From contig AP026542.1 in NCBI GenBank assembly GCA_026075535.2, positions 744,001 through 808,000 on the forward strand: a DNA stretch of 64,000 nucleotides, written 5' to 3'. The stretch is from Tricholoma matsutake. Lineage: Eukaryota; Basidiomycota; Agaricomycetes; Agaricales; Tricholomataceae. This document shows, in pieces, positions 53,960 through 64,000 of the stretch (position 1 is the stretch's first letter; each line of letters opens with the position of its first letter). The position numbers and the translations under genes were made by a program. The notes below the pieces were generated by a model, which worked only from the letters and a program-made list of their open reading frames with translations, ran no database searches and was not told the DNA's origin.

Positions 53960-56699
53960 TCAAAATTGCAACCACTCAAAGTCCATAACCTGAATGCAGC
54001 ATGGTGCAGAAGTGTGTTGTCAGTGGATTTCTTTGACTAGTTGTGGGGCATTGACATCAGATTCCTCAACCCATGAGTTCTCCTGATACCAATAGCCCTT
54101 CCAACATAGCAGATATTGGAGCTTCCCTCAGTGCAACTTGCTCTCCAGGATGGACTTGACCTCATACTGTGGTTCCCCTTCAATCACTGTAGGTGGTGGT
54201 GGTGGTGGGTGTGAGCAATGTCCTGGGAATGGATCCACTGGTGCTGGCAGTAGTTTGACAACATGGAAGACAGGGTGGAGTCTGGACATGGATGCTGGTA
54301 GGTGTAGGCAGTAGGCATGTGTTCCAATGCACTTGACAATGGGGAACAGTCCAAGGAAATGGTGTGCAAGTTTCTTAAATGGATGGGTGGTAGAGATGTC
54401 ACTGAAGTCAAGGTAAACTTGGTCACCAACCTTATACTGGGGTGTTGGTGAGTAGTGTTGGTTGTAAAAGTCCTTTCATCTGCTCCATAAATTCATTCAC
54501 TTTCTCAAGCTGTGATGGTGCTTGGCAAGGTTCAAAGCCCATGTGTGGGTGTTGTCCAGTGTCCAGGAGGAAGGGAGTTTGCTGAGTGGATGTGTGGATG
54601 TGATTGTTGGGTTCAAACTCAGCCTTGGGGAGAAGATCCTCCCAGTCATCCTGGCACTCATTGATGAAGATGTGGATGTACTGCTCCAGCTCCTGATTGG
54701 CCTGTTTGGTCTGTCCATCAGTCTGTGGGTGATAGGCAGTAGAAGTGAGGAGTTTAATTCCTAGGAGACAGTACAGCTCTTGGGTGAACTCTGTGACAAA
54801 TTGAGGTCCTCAATCACAAAGAAAGGTGCCAGGAAGTCCATGTAGCTTCCACACATGGTGAAGGTAGACCTAATGCCATAACATTGGTGTGAGTCAGAAT
54901 AAAGTGAGCTTGTTTTTCCGCTGAGTTGACTGTGCACATTACCACATCAAACCCATTTGACCCTGGTAACTCCACCATGAAGTTTACACTCACAACATCC
55001 CAATGATTTTCTGGAACAAGAAGAGGGTGTAACTCACCAATGGGCTTGCATTGAGGAACCTTGGTGTGTAAGCAAAGGTTGCAAGTATGGCAGTACTGAC
55101 CAATGAGTCATGACATCTGTGGGCACCAATAATTCCATGAAACAAGCTCCAATGTCTTCCAGTATCCAGGGTGCCCTGCAATCTGTGAGTCATGGTGTTG
55201 AGATATGATCTATTGTCAAATGTGCAGGTCATTGGGAACATAGATGCAATCTTGGAAGTACAACAGATCCTCCTTCTCAACCCACTCTGCAGCACATAGT
55301 GAAAGGGCTGACCCCTTCCTCAGTTCCTTGACAGCTGGGGTGACAACATCCTCATGTAAACCACTACAGTTTGCACAATGAATGTCATGTAGGAAGTCCC
55401 ACTCCTTGCCCTGGGGAACAATGCCTTCCAATGCATGGACAGTAAACAGGTCTGGTTGCAACAGCACAATGGCTTGATTGTTGTCACTCCCATCTTCATG
55501 ATCTGCATGCTGAGAGAGGGGATCAGTTTTCCCCATGCTGTGACCTGGACAGTGGTGCAAGGAGAAATCAAACCTGGACAAATACAAAGACAAGCAAGCC
55601 TGATGACAGTTCAATTCTTTGGCTGTCATGAAGTACTTGAGATTCTTGTGGTCCATCCAAATCTTGACCTTGTGTTGGGCACCCTCAGCCATTCCTCAAG
55701 TGCACACATTATCACCAACATCTCCTTGTCATGGATCTCATAGTTCTGCTCCACAGCACTAAGGCTTTTCAAATAGAACACAACAGGTTGCCACTTCTGG
55801 TCCTCCAGAGACTGCTGGGACAATACAGGGCCCATCACAAAGTCAGAACTGTTGGCTTCATTTGAACAATGGAGGGAGACAATGGTGCACTATACACAAA
55901 AAGGGTGTGAATCATCAGCAAAGGTAAGGATGGGAGCAGATGTGACTATCTCTTTAAGCCTCTCAAATGCCTCCTGTTGTGCATTGTCCCACCTCCATAT
56001 CCCCTTGCCCATGAGATCAAACAGTGGTCATGTGTGGTGAGAAAAGTCCTTGATAAAACACCATTACACCAATAAAAGTTGATAAAGCCCAAAAAGGACT
56101 GCACCTCCTTCTTGTTTGTGGGTGTAGGCCAACCCATAACCCCATTCACCTTAACAGGATCCATCTCCACATGGCCCTCTGATATGATCAGACCCAGGTA
56201 CTCAATTTTAGTCTTCTCAAACTCACACTTGTCATGTCAAAGGTAGAGTTTGTGCTGTTGAAGCCTTTCAAGGACAAGACACATGATTCAATGGTGTTCA
56301 TCAACATTGTGTGTGAAGATGAGAATGTCATCGAGATACAACACCTTCAAGTATAAGGTCATGGAAGATATTGTTCATCATGGTCTGAAAGGTTGCAGGA
56401 CTACTAGTGAGACCAAAGAACATGACAAGTGGTTCAAAAATACCATGGTTGGTATGAAAGGCTGCCTTCCACTCATGTCCTTCCTTTATCCACACATTAT
56501 TGTAACCCCAGCAGACATCAAGCTTGGTGAAGTATTGTGCCCCACAAAGCTGATTCACCAGTTCAGAAATGAGGGGTAATGGGTAGTGATTCTTGACTGT
56601 GAGTTTGATAATCTTGAATGGGTTGGAGTAAGCCATCCTTCTTCTTGACAAAGAAAAAGGGGGAGGCCATGGGTGACTTGGAGGGTCAGATGTGGCCTG
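53960..56699 (-). pseudogene. Ty3/gypsy element 3, decayed Pol
   Basis: From 56699 downward: RT ([20 protein letters not shown], then [38 protein letters not shown], and a YLDD box near 56325), NKKEVQSFLGFINFYW, RNase H (SLSAVEQNYEIHDKEMLVIM, then QHKVKIWMDHKNLKYFMTAK), a primer-grip-distal HHCPGHSMGKTDPLSQHADH, integrase pieces, and the C-terminal FLGLFPIVKCIGTHAYCLHL-type region with PPPPPT near 54184. Frameshifts every 200-400 bp make a single model impossible. The 5' end is cut by the plus-strand LTR at 56700. Confidence 0.8.
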
Positions 56700-57436
56700 T
56701 GTCAAGAACCATTCCTTGCCTGATCAGAACCCACACTCTTCCGACCCTTTTCCACACTTTGTTCCTCCCTTACCAGGAAGCCCCAACATTCAATGAGTCC
56801 TTTCCACCTTTGTTCCCAGCTGTCTTGCACTGCCCACACTGCTGTGCACCAGGCCACATCCATGGCTGCCTTCCCAAGGCTGCTGTCTCTTTTGCAAATT
56901 CAACTATGGACTCCTGTGTGGCTCCCACTAGGTAATTTATCTATGCAGTCAAGACACTGCTGCAGTTCCTGAGGATGTTCCACTCTGATTCCATACCCCA
57001 GTATTTAAGCTTAGTTAGTTTTGACTTGTATTCCTCAGTTTGTATATTGACATAGACTCAACATAGACTAGACAAAGCCTCGACTTAAACCTTCCAATCC
57101 AATCTCATTCTACTCCTACCTCTGCCCTCTCAGAGTCTGAACTTCATTTGACTCAACCTCTAGTTCTCCCTCCAAAGTTCTGGTCTCATCTGAACTTAAC
57201 CCAAGTCCCTCCATACTCCTTCCCCACACTACCCACACCTTCCCACTCCTACCTCCAAACCTTTGTCTTGAAATTAGGACACCAGACAAGGTGAAGGGCA
57301 CAGCTTCTTATAAGCTAAAGCCAAGTCCTTTCTGTTTCCCTTCTGCAGAATCCACTATGACCTGACAACCTTCTGCTATCAACCCCCACAGGGTCCGACC
57401 AGATTCTGATGTGCACTCTAGGATCAGTTCTTAACA
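56700..57436 (+). repeat. Probable LTR of a plus-strand retrotransposon
   Basis: The 737-bp block starts TGTCAAGAACCATTCC and ends GATCAGTTCTTAACA, so its ends are inverted over ten bases with one mismatch. It cuts gypsy element 3 inside RT. A TATTTAAG and a TATATTGACATAG box lie near 57003 and 57043. Gag-like coding sequence follows about 40 bp later on the same strand. I cannot test for the other LTR or the target duplication. Confidence 0.55.
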
Positions 57437-57476
57437 GTATATATGAACTCACACTTCACTCGTCTCATTCTTCTCT

Positions 57477-57875
57477 ATGACCCTGACTGAAACCCACCAG
57501 TGCACAACCAGAAATTCCCAATGCACCGGCACCATTCCTGGGATCTCTGCAATTCAGCGATCCACTCTTTCCGACCCCCAACCCGCCACTACTTTTGGAG
57601 TATCTTCTGGACCCTCAAACATCTTCTGACAAATCAGCTCCAGAGCCCCATCAATCAGTGCTAATCTCATGTCTACTCGCACCCTGCATTCTTCTGCAAA
57701 TCTGGAAAATCCCTGACCCATGACTCCCCTTGAGTATGTAGGGGGCATCAACCAGCCTGAACCCTATGGGTTGGAAGATCCTGGTCTAGAGGACAGACCC
57801 CCCAGCAGACACTATGGCCCTGGGGGTGACTCCGATCCCAATGATCCAGACAATCAACCTCCCATGGGGCAGTAA
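57477..57875 (+). pseudogene. Start of a gypsy gag
   Basis: In one frame, with stops near 57628 and 57718, the sequence reads MTLTETHQCTTRNSQ, then ATTFGVSSGPSNIF, MTPLEYVGGINQPEPYGLED, and the acidic PGGDSDPNDPDNQPP. Such an opening, rich in Pro, Asp and Asn, is typical for basidiomycete gypsy gag leaders. No capsid region follows; sequence homology ends near 57875. Confidence 0.5.
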
Positions 57876-57879
57876 TTTA

Positions 57880-58190
57880 CACTACCTCATATGTTCCACG
57901 TGGATCTGCATGGACTGTGTGGACTCCATGTGGAGTCCAACCATCTGGTGACCAAAATGAAAAATTACACCCCAGTCCACCCAAGTCCATGCAGAGTCTG
58001 CATAAGTCCACATGGACTCTGACCATGTGGTGACCCAAATGAAGAATCCTTTCCCATTTGGCATGGAGTCCACATTAATCTGTGTGGAGTCTGCGTTAGT
58101 CCGCACAGAGTCTGCATAAGTCTGTGCTGAGTCTACATTTGTCTGTGCTGAATTCAGGTTTAAAGGGTCATTGCATAGACACTACTGACT
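57880..58190. repeat. Small palindrome-rich repeat, MITE-like
   Basis: Variants of GGACTCCATGTGGAGTCCA, AGTCTGCATAAGTCCACATG and AGTCTGTGCTGAGTCTACA follow one another for about 260 bp, with no coding potential. It separates two gypsy fragments. Ends and target duplication not found. Confidence 0.4.
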
Positions 58191-58212
58191 AGCTTACAGA
58201 TACAAGGATCAA

Positions 58213-59034
58213 CTACATGTCACTATCATCATCAGTGTCATATGATATGCATGCTTTTTTGCACTTCTTGGGCTTAGGTTCCTTCCCCTTCTTCCCTTTC
58301 TCATTCTTCTTTTCAGTTGTTTTCTGCTCAGTTTTCTTCTTCTTGGCTTTTGTAGCCTCATCATCAACTGTTGAGATAATGTGCTTATGGCCAGCGGGAG
58401 TTATTGTGTTGTTGGTAGCGGGGGGCAAATTTGCCCTCTTGCAGCACTCATACCCATAACTCTTCCAGTGTACCATATACTGGAGTTTCCCTCAACACAA
58501 CCAGCTGTCCAAGATTGACTTGACTTCATACTGGGGTTCTCCCTCAATCACTGTAGGTGGTGGTGGTGGACATGAATGACGTCCTGGGAAGGGATCTGGG
58601 GGAGATGCAAGGAGTTTCATGACATGGAAGACTGGGTAGAGTCTGGACATGGAGGTTGGGAGGCATAAACAATAGGCATGTGTTCCAACACACTTGACAA
58701 TGGAAAAGGTCCCAGGAAGCGATGGGTGAGTTTCTTGGATGGATGTGTGGTGGAGATGTCACTGGAGTCAAGATAAACTCAATCATCAACCTTGTACTGA
58801 GGTGCTGGAGAATGGCGTTGATTGTAAAAGCATGCCATGTCATCCTTTGCCTTTGCCTCCTCCAAACTGTCTCTCATGTGTTCTGTGAACTCATTCACTG
58901 TCCCGATGTGTGAGGGGGCTTGGGGGGTTCGAATCCCATCCATGGATGCCATCCAGTGTCTAAGAAGAAGGGGGTTTGTTGAGTGGAAGCATGGACCTGG
59001 TTGTTGTATCCAAACTCGGCCAAGGGAAGGAGAT
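58213..59034 (-). pseudogene. Ty3/gypsy element 5, integrase and C-terminal fragment
   Basis: From 59034 downward: LLPLAEFGYNNQVHASTQQT and PFFLDTGWHPWMGFEPPKPP (end of the integrase core), then pieces of the SH3-like region (CLLFMPPNLHVQTLPSL-type near 58660 in a shifted frame), the chromodomain-type LQYMVHWKSYGYE (58476), and a very Lys-rich acidic tail ending SYDTDDDSDM. It belongs near element 3 in sequence. It is cut at 59034 by the LTR of element 2. Confidence 0.75.
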
Positions 59035-59715
59035 TGTTAAGACTATAGGTCCTTGACTCAGCCTCGGCTTCGTATATCGCAGTTGGAGGCTTTCCAACTG
59101 TATCAGTGTCGCACTAGGAGACTTTCCTAGTGTATCGGGCTTCCTGCCTTCACTTGGGTACTTCCTCAAGTAGTCACGGCTATCCATACTCAGAGGCTTT
59201 CTGAGTAGACCATTCGTTTGTGTATCACAGTTGGAGGCTTTCCAACTGTCGAGTTCGGGTTATCACAGCTAGGGGCTTCCTAAGCTGTCGAGTTCAGGTT
59301 ATCACAACTAAGGGACTTCCTTAGTTGTTGAGTGTTCTGGTTGAGTCTAAGACTGTTGGTTGAATTAGGTCAAGCTGAGGAATACAGGCAGTATTACTAC
59401 AGCTTATATACGGTTTGAAGATATCTATTGTCCAATCGGAATGTAGGATTGTTATTAAGTATAAATAGAAAGAACAATAGAAAAGACAGGCCTCATGCCT
59501 TGCATGAGGCATCCGATGTCAAGGATCCGATGTCGATCATGAGGGTCCGACGTCACGGACCTCATGTGAAGGGGTTGTTGTACCATGGTGCATGTGGGAG
59601 TGGTTCGGGTGCATGGAGTCATCATGCGTCAGGGTGTCTGCCGTCGGAGGGGAGTCGAGTCAAATGGAAAAATGAACTGCCCATACTTGCGGGTTCCTGT
59701 AGACAAATCATAACA
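59035..59715 (-). repeat. 3' LTR of gypsy element 2
   Basis: 681 bp. On the minus strand it starts TGTTATGATTTGTCTACAGG and ends TCTTAACA. Just upstream on that strand is the purine-rich GATAGACGGGAGGTGA. Inside are repeated TTGGAGGCTTTCCAACTGT and TAGGGGCTTCCTAAGCTGTC phrases (about five imperfect units at 59090-59330), some able to form hairpins. Confidence 0.88.
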
Positions 59716-59775
59716 TCACCTCCCGTCTATCTTTGAAGTCACTGACTTCGACTTCGAACCATTCTCTCCATCCTC

Positions 59776-60501
59776 CTACACTTCCCCATAGGGTTCCCCG
59801 GTCATGTTTGCCATCGCTTCATCGTCGAAGTCATCGTATCCTGCCTCGAGGAAGTCTAGTCGTCTTCGTGCCTCCTCCTGTTCTTTCTGCTGCCGTGTCA
59901 GGCAGTCGGGGCTGTAGTGCCCGGGGCCTTGTCATTTGCAGTACTTGCAGATGTGCTTCTGGCAGATCAGGCCGAAATGTCTGATCTGGTGGCAAATGAA
60001 GCACCTGGCGCTTCTCATATGGGGAGGGGACCATGGTGGTTGGGTCGATCGAGGTTCGGGTTCTGGCGTGGTGAGGTCGATGATTGCTAGGGAGGTGTTC
60101 GTCTGGTTGCTCGTAGAAGGGGAGGCGTTTCCAGAGGCAGTGCGTGTTGTTCCTCTGTTTTTCTGCCTGTTGTAGGGCGAGGGGGAGTTTCGTTGGCGTC
60201 TGGGGTGATCTGTGGGAGTATGAGGGTTTCTTTCAACTGCTCTCATTCTATCTGACCGTGCATTGGTCATGTCTTGGATAGCCTGTTCGATACCGAGGTC
60301 ATCGGCATCGTTCATGGCTTCTTCTAGGTTTCTCTTCATTCAGTCAATGGTGCTCTGATAGTAGAAGCATATTCTTGCGAGATGATATCTGGCTGGGTTG
60401 TGGGCGAGGTGGGTGTGGAGGGTGTCGATGTTCGATGGGTCTCGTAGGAACTGTTTGTTGAAACGTTGTTTGGGGGGTATGACGGGTGTCTGTTCTGCCA
60501 T
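59776..60501 (-). pseudogene. Gag-like zinc-knuckle ORF downstream of the chromodomain (element 2)
   Basis: The ATG at 60501 (MAEQTPVIPPKQRFNKQFLR) lies 32 bp after the Pol stop. The 241-codon frame has two TGA codons, at 60340-60342 and after CKYCK near 59928. The order matches element 1: RYHLARICFYYQSTID, LEEAMNDADDLGIEQAIQDM, AIIDLTTPEPEPRS, then the knuckles CFICHQIRHFGLIC and CKYC...GPGHYSPDC, and the acidic ending YDDFDDEAMANMTGEPYGEV. The conserved order in two diverged elements argues that the ORF was functional. Confidence 0.8.
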
Positions 60502-60533
60502 GTCAGGGTGTGGGTTCTTGGTTCTGGGGGGTT

Positions 60534-63397
60534 CTACAGCTGTCGTCGCTGTTTATATGCTCCAAGGATTTTCTTGGCATGTTTCAGGTTTCCCTTGGGC
60601 TCCCAGGAGTTCTCCGAGGTCGGGTATCCAACCCACTTCACTAAGAAGTGCATGGTCCTTCCTTTCTTCTTATGTCCGATGATCGCTTCCACTTCATATT
60701 CCAATTCGCCTTCTATCAGATCGGGCGGCGGTTCTGGGAAGTTCGGTCCATGTGTCTCAGTTTCTTTATACGGGGTGAGGAGTGCCGCGTGGAATACCGG
60801 GTGTATCTTCCACTGTTCTGGCAGCTTCAGTCAGTAGGAGAGTGGGCTCAGGACCTTCTCGATAGGGAACGGTCCTTCTCTTTTCAGTGCGAGTTTCTTT
60901 GTTTGGTGCGTCGTTCTGAGGTTCTTTGCTTCTAGCCACACTTTGTCTCCTTCTTTGAATGGGGTGAAGTGCCTTGTTGTTCTTCCCGCCATCATCTGTC
61001 TGGCTAACTCGTGAGTTGCCTTCGCTTTGTCTCGGGCCCATTGCAGTGCAACTATTTGTTTTTCTATGGCCGGAATGTTTGTCTTCAGGTGGGGGAGAGG
61101 GATTGCCTTGGGCTCATAGCCCATCATGAGGTAGAACGGGGAGTTCTTCTGTACAGAGTGCGTTCTCTGGTTGTGCGTGAACTCCATGGTCGGGAGGAGG
61201 TGCCTCCAATTCTCCTGGTTGTTCGAGCAGAAGATCCATAAGTATACTTCCACTTCCTGGTTCACCCGTTCTGTCTCCCCGTCGGTCTGGGGGTGGATGC
61301 CAGCTTGATTCCGAGCAATCTTCCTAGCTCCTGGAAAAGCTGCGAGGCAAATCTGGGATCCCTGTCAGAGATGATCTTGTCTGGGAGGCCGAATCGTTTG
61401 TAGACATTGTCTAGATAGAGGGTGGCCGCTCCCAATGCATCTATCGTTTTCCTGCAAGGGATAAAAATTACCCCCTTCGTAAGCCCATGGTCTACCACGA
61501 CCATGAGTGCATCATAACCGTTGGACTCTGGCAAGTCGGTTATAAAATCTGTTGTCACCATCGCAAATGGTCTCGTTGCTTCGGATTTGATTGGTTGCAG
61601 TGGGGGTGTCGTCGGGTGGGTGTTGACCTTCATTTGCTGGCATGTGGCACATCCAGCGACATAGTTCTTGATGTATGTCATCATTCCTGGCCACCAGTAG
61701 TCCCTCCTGATCATTTTGGTAGTCTGCCATTGTCCTGGGTGTCCGCTGGTTACTCCTTCATGGTACTTTTGCACCAGCTTTTTCCGTAGTTCTCCATTGT
61801 CCGGGACATAGCACCTGTCTCGCAAGAATAGAAGGCCATCTTCTATCTTCCAGTCTTCCAATGCCGACTTTATTGGCGGTGTTCCTTTGGTCTTTAGCGC
61901 CTCGATTGCGCTTTTCACCAGATCATCTTTCATGATACTCCCTGCGAGTAAGTCATGCATTTCAGTGTCAATGAATTTCACAAATACTGTCTCCGGCAGC
62001 ATTGTGACGTCTTTATTATCATTGTCTTCTTCTGGTATATGGTCCGCTCTCCATGATAGCACATCGCTCTGTACCATCTGAGATCCAGGTACGTGGACGA
62101 GTTGCAAGTTGAATTCTGATAGGAATAAGCTCCATCTTGCCTGTCGTCTGTTCAGTTTCTGTGCCATCCGGAAGTACGTTAGGTTCTTGTGATCCGAGAG
62201 GATTACTACCGGGTGTTCTGAACCCAGCAAGTAGTGTCTCCAAGTTTCCAGCAATCGTACTATCACCAGAAGTTCCCTGTCGTATATCTCGTAGTTCCAT
62301 TCCGTTGGTGTCAGCGCATGCGATATGTATCTGCACGGATGCCAGTCTCCATTTGTATCCCTTTGTCTCAGCACTCCTCCTGTCGCGTGTTTTGAGGCGT
62401 CTGATTCGATCATGAATGGCTTTGTCGGGTCTGGCATCAGCAGTACCGGTGCTTCTGCGAATTTCCTTTTCAGCGTCTGAAAGGCCTGTTCGCATTTGAT
62501 TGTCCAGTTGAAGGTCCTGTCCTTCTTTGTCAGCTCATTAAGCGGTCTGCTTGTCTCCACAAAATGTCCGATAAACTTCCTGTAGAAGTTTCCAAATCCC
62601 AGGAAAGATCTGACTGCCTTTACATTTGTCAGGGTTGGCCAATCCTGTATACCTGCTAGTTCTGTGCTGTCCATGGCAATTTCGTTGGGTCGGATGATCA
62701 GACCCAAAAATTCCACTTTGTGGACATCGAACTTGCATTTCTCCGGTTTCAGGTATAAGTTGTTCTCTGCCAGTCTTTGCAGTACCCTCTTTGTCCTTTC
62801 CTGGTGTTTGTTCTGATCCTTGGAGAATATTAGTATGTCATCCATGTAGATCACGAGCCATCCTTCTCCGATCATGTCGTGGAATATCTCATTCATCATC
62901 GCCTGGAAGGTCGCCGGTGAGTTGCATAATCCAAAGAACATCACCGTTGGCTCAAACAGCCCCCGATTTGTCTTGAAGGCTGCTTTCCATTGATCTCCAT
63001 CTTTGATCCTGACGTTGTGATATCCCCATCGGATGTCCAATTTTGTAAACCATTTTGCCCCTCTTAGTTTGTCCAACAGGTCTCCTACCAGCGGCAGCGG
63101 GTAGGTGTTCTTGATTGTTCCGTTATTCAAGTACCTGTAATCTTGGCAGGGTCGTAGCACATCCGAGTCCTTCTTCGCAACAAAGAAGAATGGCAACGCC
63201 ATGGGCAATTTCGATGGTCGGATGTATCCTTTCTGCATGCTTTCATCTAGAAACTCATCGAGTTTCTTCTGTTCTGCCAGCGACAACGGGTAAACCCTGC
63301 AATCCTTTGCTACAAAGTCTGGTTTTAGTTCGATTGCGTGATCCCAGGGTCTTGATTCTGGGAATCGTTCCGATGCTTCCTTTTGAATATCCGTCAA
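60534..63397 (-). pseudogene. Pol of gypsy element 2: RT, RNase H, integrase, chromodomain
   Basis: The open frame 63397-61262 has RT from IKNTYPLPLVGDLLDKLRGA through VMFFGLCNSPATFQAMMNEI and the catalytic YMDDILIFSKDQ, RNase H (ESDASKHATGGVLRQRDTNG, IYDRELLVIVRLLETWRHYL, LSDHKNLTYFRMAQKLNRRQ), the HHCC region ([26 protein letters not shown]) and the integrase Asp residues (TTDFITDLPES, SDRDPRF). A small deletion of about 13 bases near 61300 shifts the frame just before the catalytic Glu motif; the rest continues at 61265 (MNQEVEVYLWIF). A TGA at 60831-60833 stands where Arg is expected. The chromodomain follows (YEVEAIIGHKKKGRTMHFLV, WVGYPTSENSWEPKGN) to a stop at 60534. Confidence 0.92.
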
Positions 63398-64000
63398 TAC
63401 TCCTTGTACTGTTCGGGGAGTAGTTTGTCTAGGGTCTTCTGTTCGGGGTCTCCTTCCTTCTTGTGTGTCAGGTGTTGAGAGACCGATGTCTTTGCCCTAA
63501 TCCAGATGTTTTGTCCATAAGCATATCACAGTGATCCTTTTGCCTTCATGATCCGAGAGATCCTCTTCGTCGTCTGAGAATATCTGTATCTTGGCTCGTC
63601 ATATTCCTCTGTCAGCGGTGTCTTAGCTGGTTCAAATATTCCAATGACGGGTTCTCCTCAGATGTAGGTGACCAGTAGCTCGTCGTCTTCGATCTTTGGT
63701 TTGGGTGTCTCTTTTGGTTGTTCCATTGCCTGTTCCATTGCCTGTTCCATTGCCTGTTCCATTGCCTGTTCATGGTTTGCCTGTGCTGGGTTTTCCTTCC
63801 CAGTGTCTTCTTCGTCTTGCGGCCCAATGGGCTCCGCATCTTGAAGAGTCGTGATTGCGATCTCTTCATCATCAATTTCTTCGATCGTCGCTTTTCTTGT
63901 TTCAGAGAGCATCTTGCTTCCTTTTAGTTCTTTGTGGAGGACTCCTCCCATCAGTTTCACCTTGGCAACAACTCTTCGGCATAGCTCTCGGTGTTCTTCT
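63398..64000 (-). pseudogene. Gypsy element 2 protease-RT linker region
   Basis: A frame from 63960 reads KLMGGVLHKELKGSKMLSET, RKATIEEIDDEEIAITTLQD and an acidic Gln/Glu-rich stretch with a four-fold QAME repeat, then VTYI and a stop. In shifted frames YAYGQNIWIRAKTSVSQHLT and EGDPEQKTLDKLLPEQYKEY lead into the RT. This is the usual spacer between protease and RT in this clade; the protease active site is outside the window. Confidence 0.65.
63719..63771 (-). repeat. 12-bp coding repeat (QAME)n
   Basis: Four consecutive copies of TTCCATTGCCTG encode Gln-Ala-Met-Glu four times on the minus strand inside the linker of gypsy element 2. Confidence 0.9.

Larger units (their letters stand above)
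59035..64000 (-). mobile_element. Ty3/gypsy element 2 with 3' zinc-knuckle ORF (continues beyond the window)
   Basis: The minus-strand order from the window edge is: end of the protease/linker region, RT, RNase H, integrase, chromodomain, a zinc-knuckle ORF, polypurine tract and 3' LTR (59035-59715). The Pol frame is open for 711 codons, the best-preserved coding region in the window, so this is one of the younger insertions. Its 5' LTR and gag lie outside. Confidence 0.92.

Overview
This is a transposon graveyard from a filamentous basidiomycete, most likely an Agaricomycete. The evidence is the mix of families recognised from translated motifs: chromodomain Ty3/gypsy elements, KDZ (Kyakuja-Dileera-Zisupton) transposases with their CxC cysteine clusters, a Helitron with a C-terminal cysteine-peptidase-like region, a PIF/Harbinger pair, short hAT-like elements, and several multi-exon, GT-AG-spliced accessory protein families that travel with fungal repeats. 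I see no housekeeping gene and no rRNA. One tRNA-shaped sequence is present. Nearly every coding region carries in-frame stops, frameshifts, deletions or nested insertions.

Layout. 1-1.1 kb: short direct repeats only. 1.1-3.9 kb: Helitron remnant split by a solo LTR. 4.3-9.3 kb: a three-gene block (a minus-strand gene, a plus-strand gene with a Cys-rich zinc-cluster-like motif and Ala/Met/Gly repeats, and a minus-strand gene with an internal 267-bp duplication). 9.4-11.5 kb: non-coding degenerate repeats. 11.6-15.7 kb: a second, divergent gene pair whose plus-strand member has a clear Zn(II)2Cys6 motif. 15.8-17.2 kb: a long 13-bp minisatellite. 17.4-19.5 kb: a decayed TE-associated gene. 19.7-19.9 kb: a clean 19-bp tandem array. 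20.8-23.8 kb: PIF/Harbinger (SANT-like protein and DDE transposase, convergent). 23.9-30.0 kb: two KDZ transposase remnants in opposite orientation, the second split by a solo LTR. 30.8-33.3 kb: a hAT-like element and a gene with viroplasmin-type modules. 34.8-37.3 kb: a conserved accessory gene cut by another hAT-like element. 38.9-45.2 kb: a gypsy element with both LTRs, an internal RT deletion and a hAT-like element inside its 3' LTR. 45.5-47.3 kb: a Cys-rich gene truncated by the next LTR. 47.3-51.6 kb and 59.0-64.0 kb: two related minus-strand gypsy elements that both carry a zinc-knuckle ORF downstream of the chromodomain. 51.6-53.5 kb: composite hAT-like/tRNA-SINE-like repeat. 53.5-59.0 kb: more decayed gypsy fragments and a plus-strand LTR.

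Several insertion events can be dated relative to each other from exact target-site duplications: 5 bp around solo LTRs and 8 bp around the hAT-like elements. Many premature stops are TGA codons at places where relatives have Arg (CGA-type), as expected from C-to-T decay. The most unusual signals are the 3' zinc-knuckle and membrane ORFs of the two sister gypsy elements, and the internal hairpins of the hAT-like family, whose stem sequences differ between copies yet stay perfectly paired.
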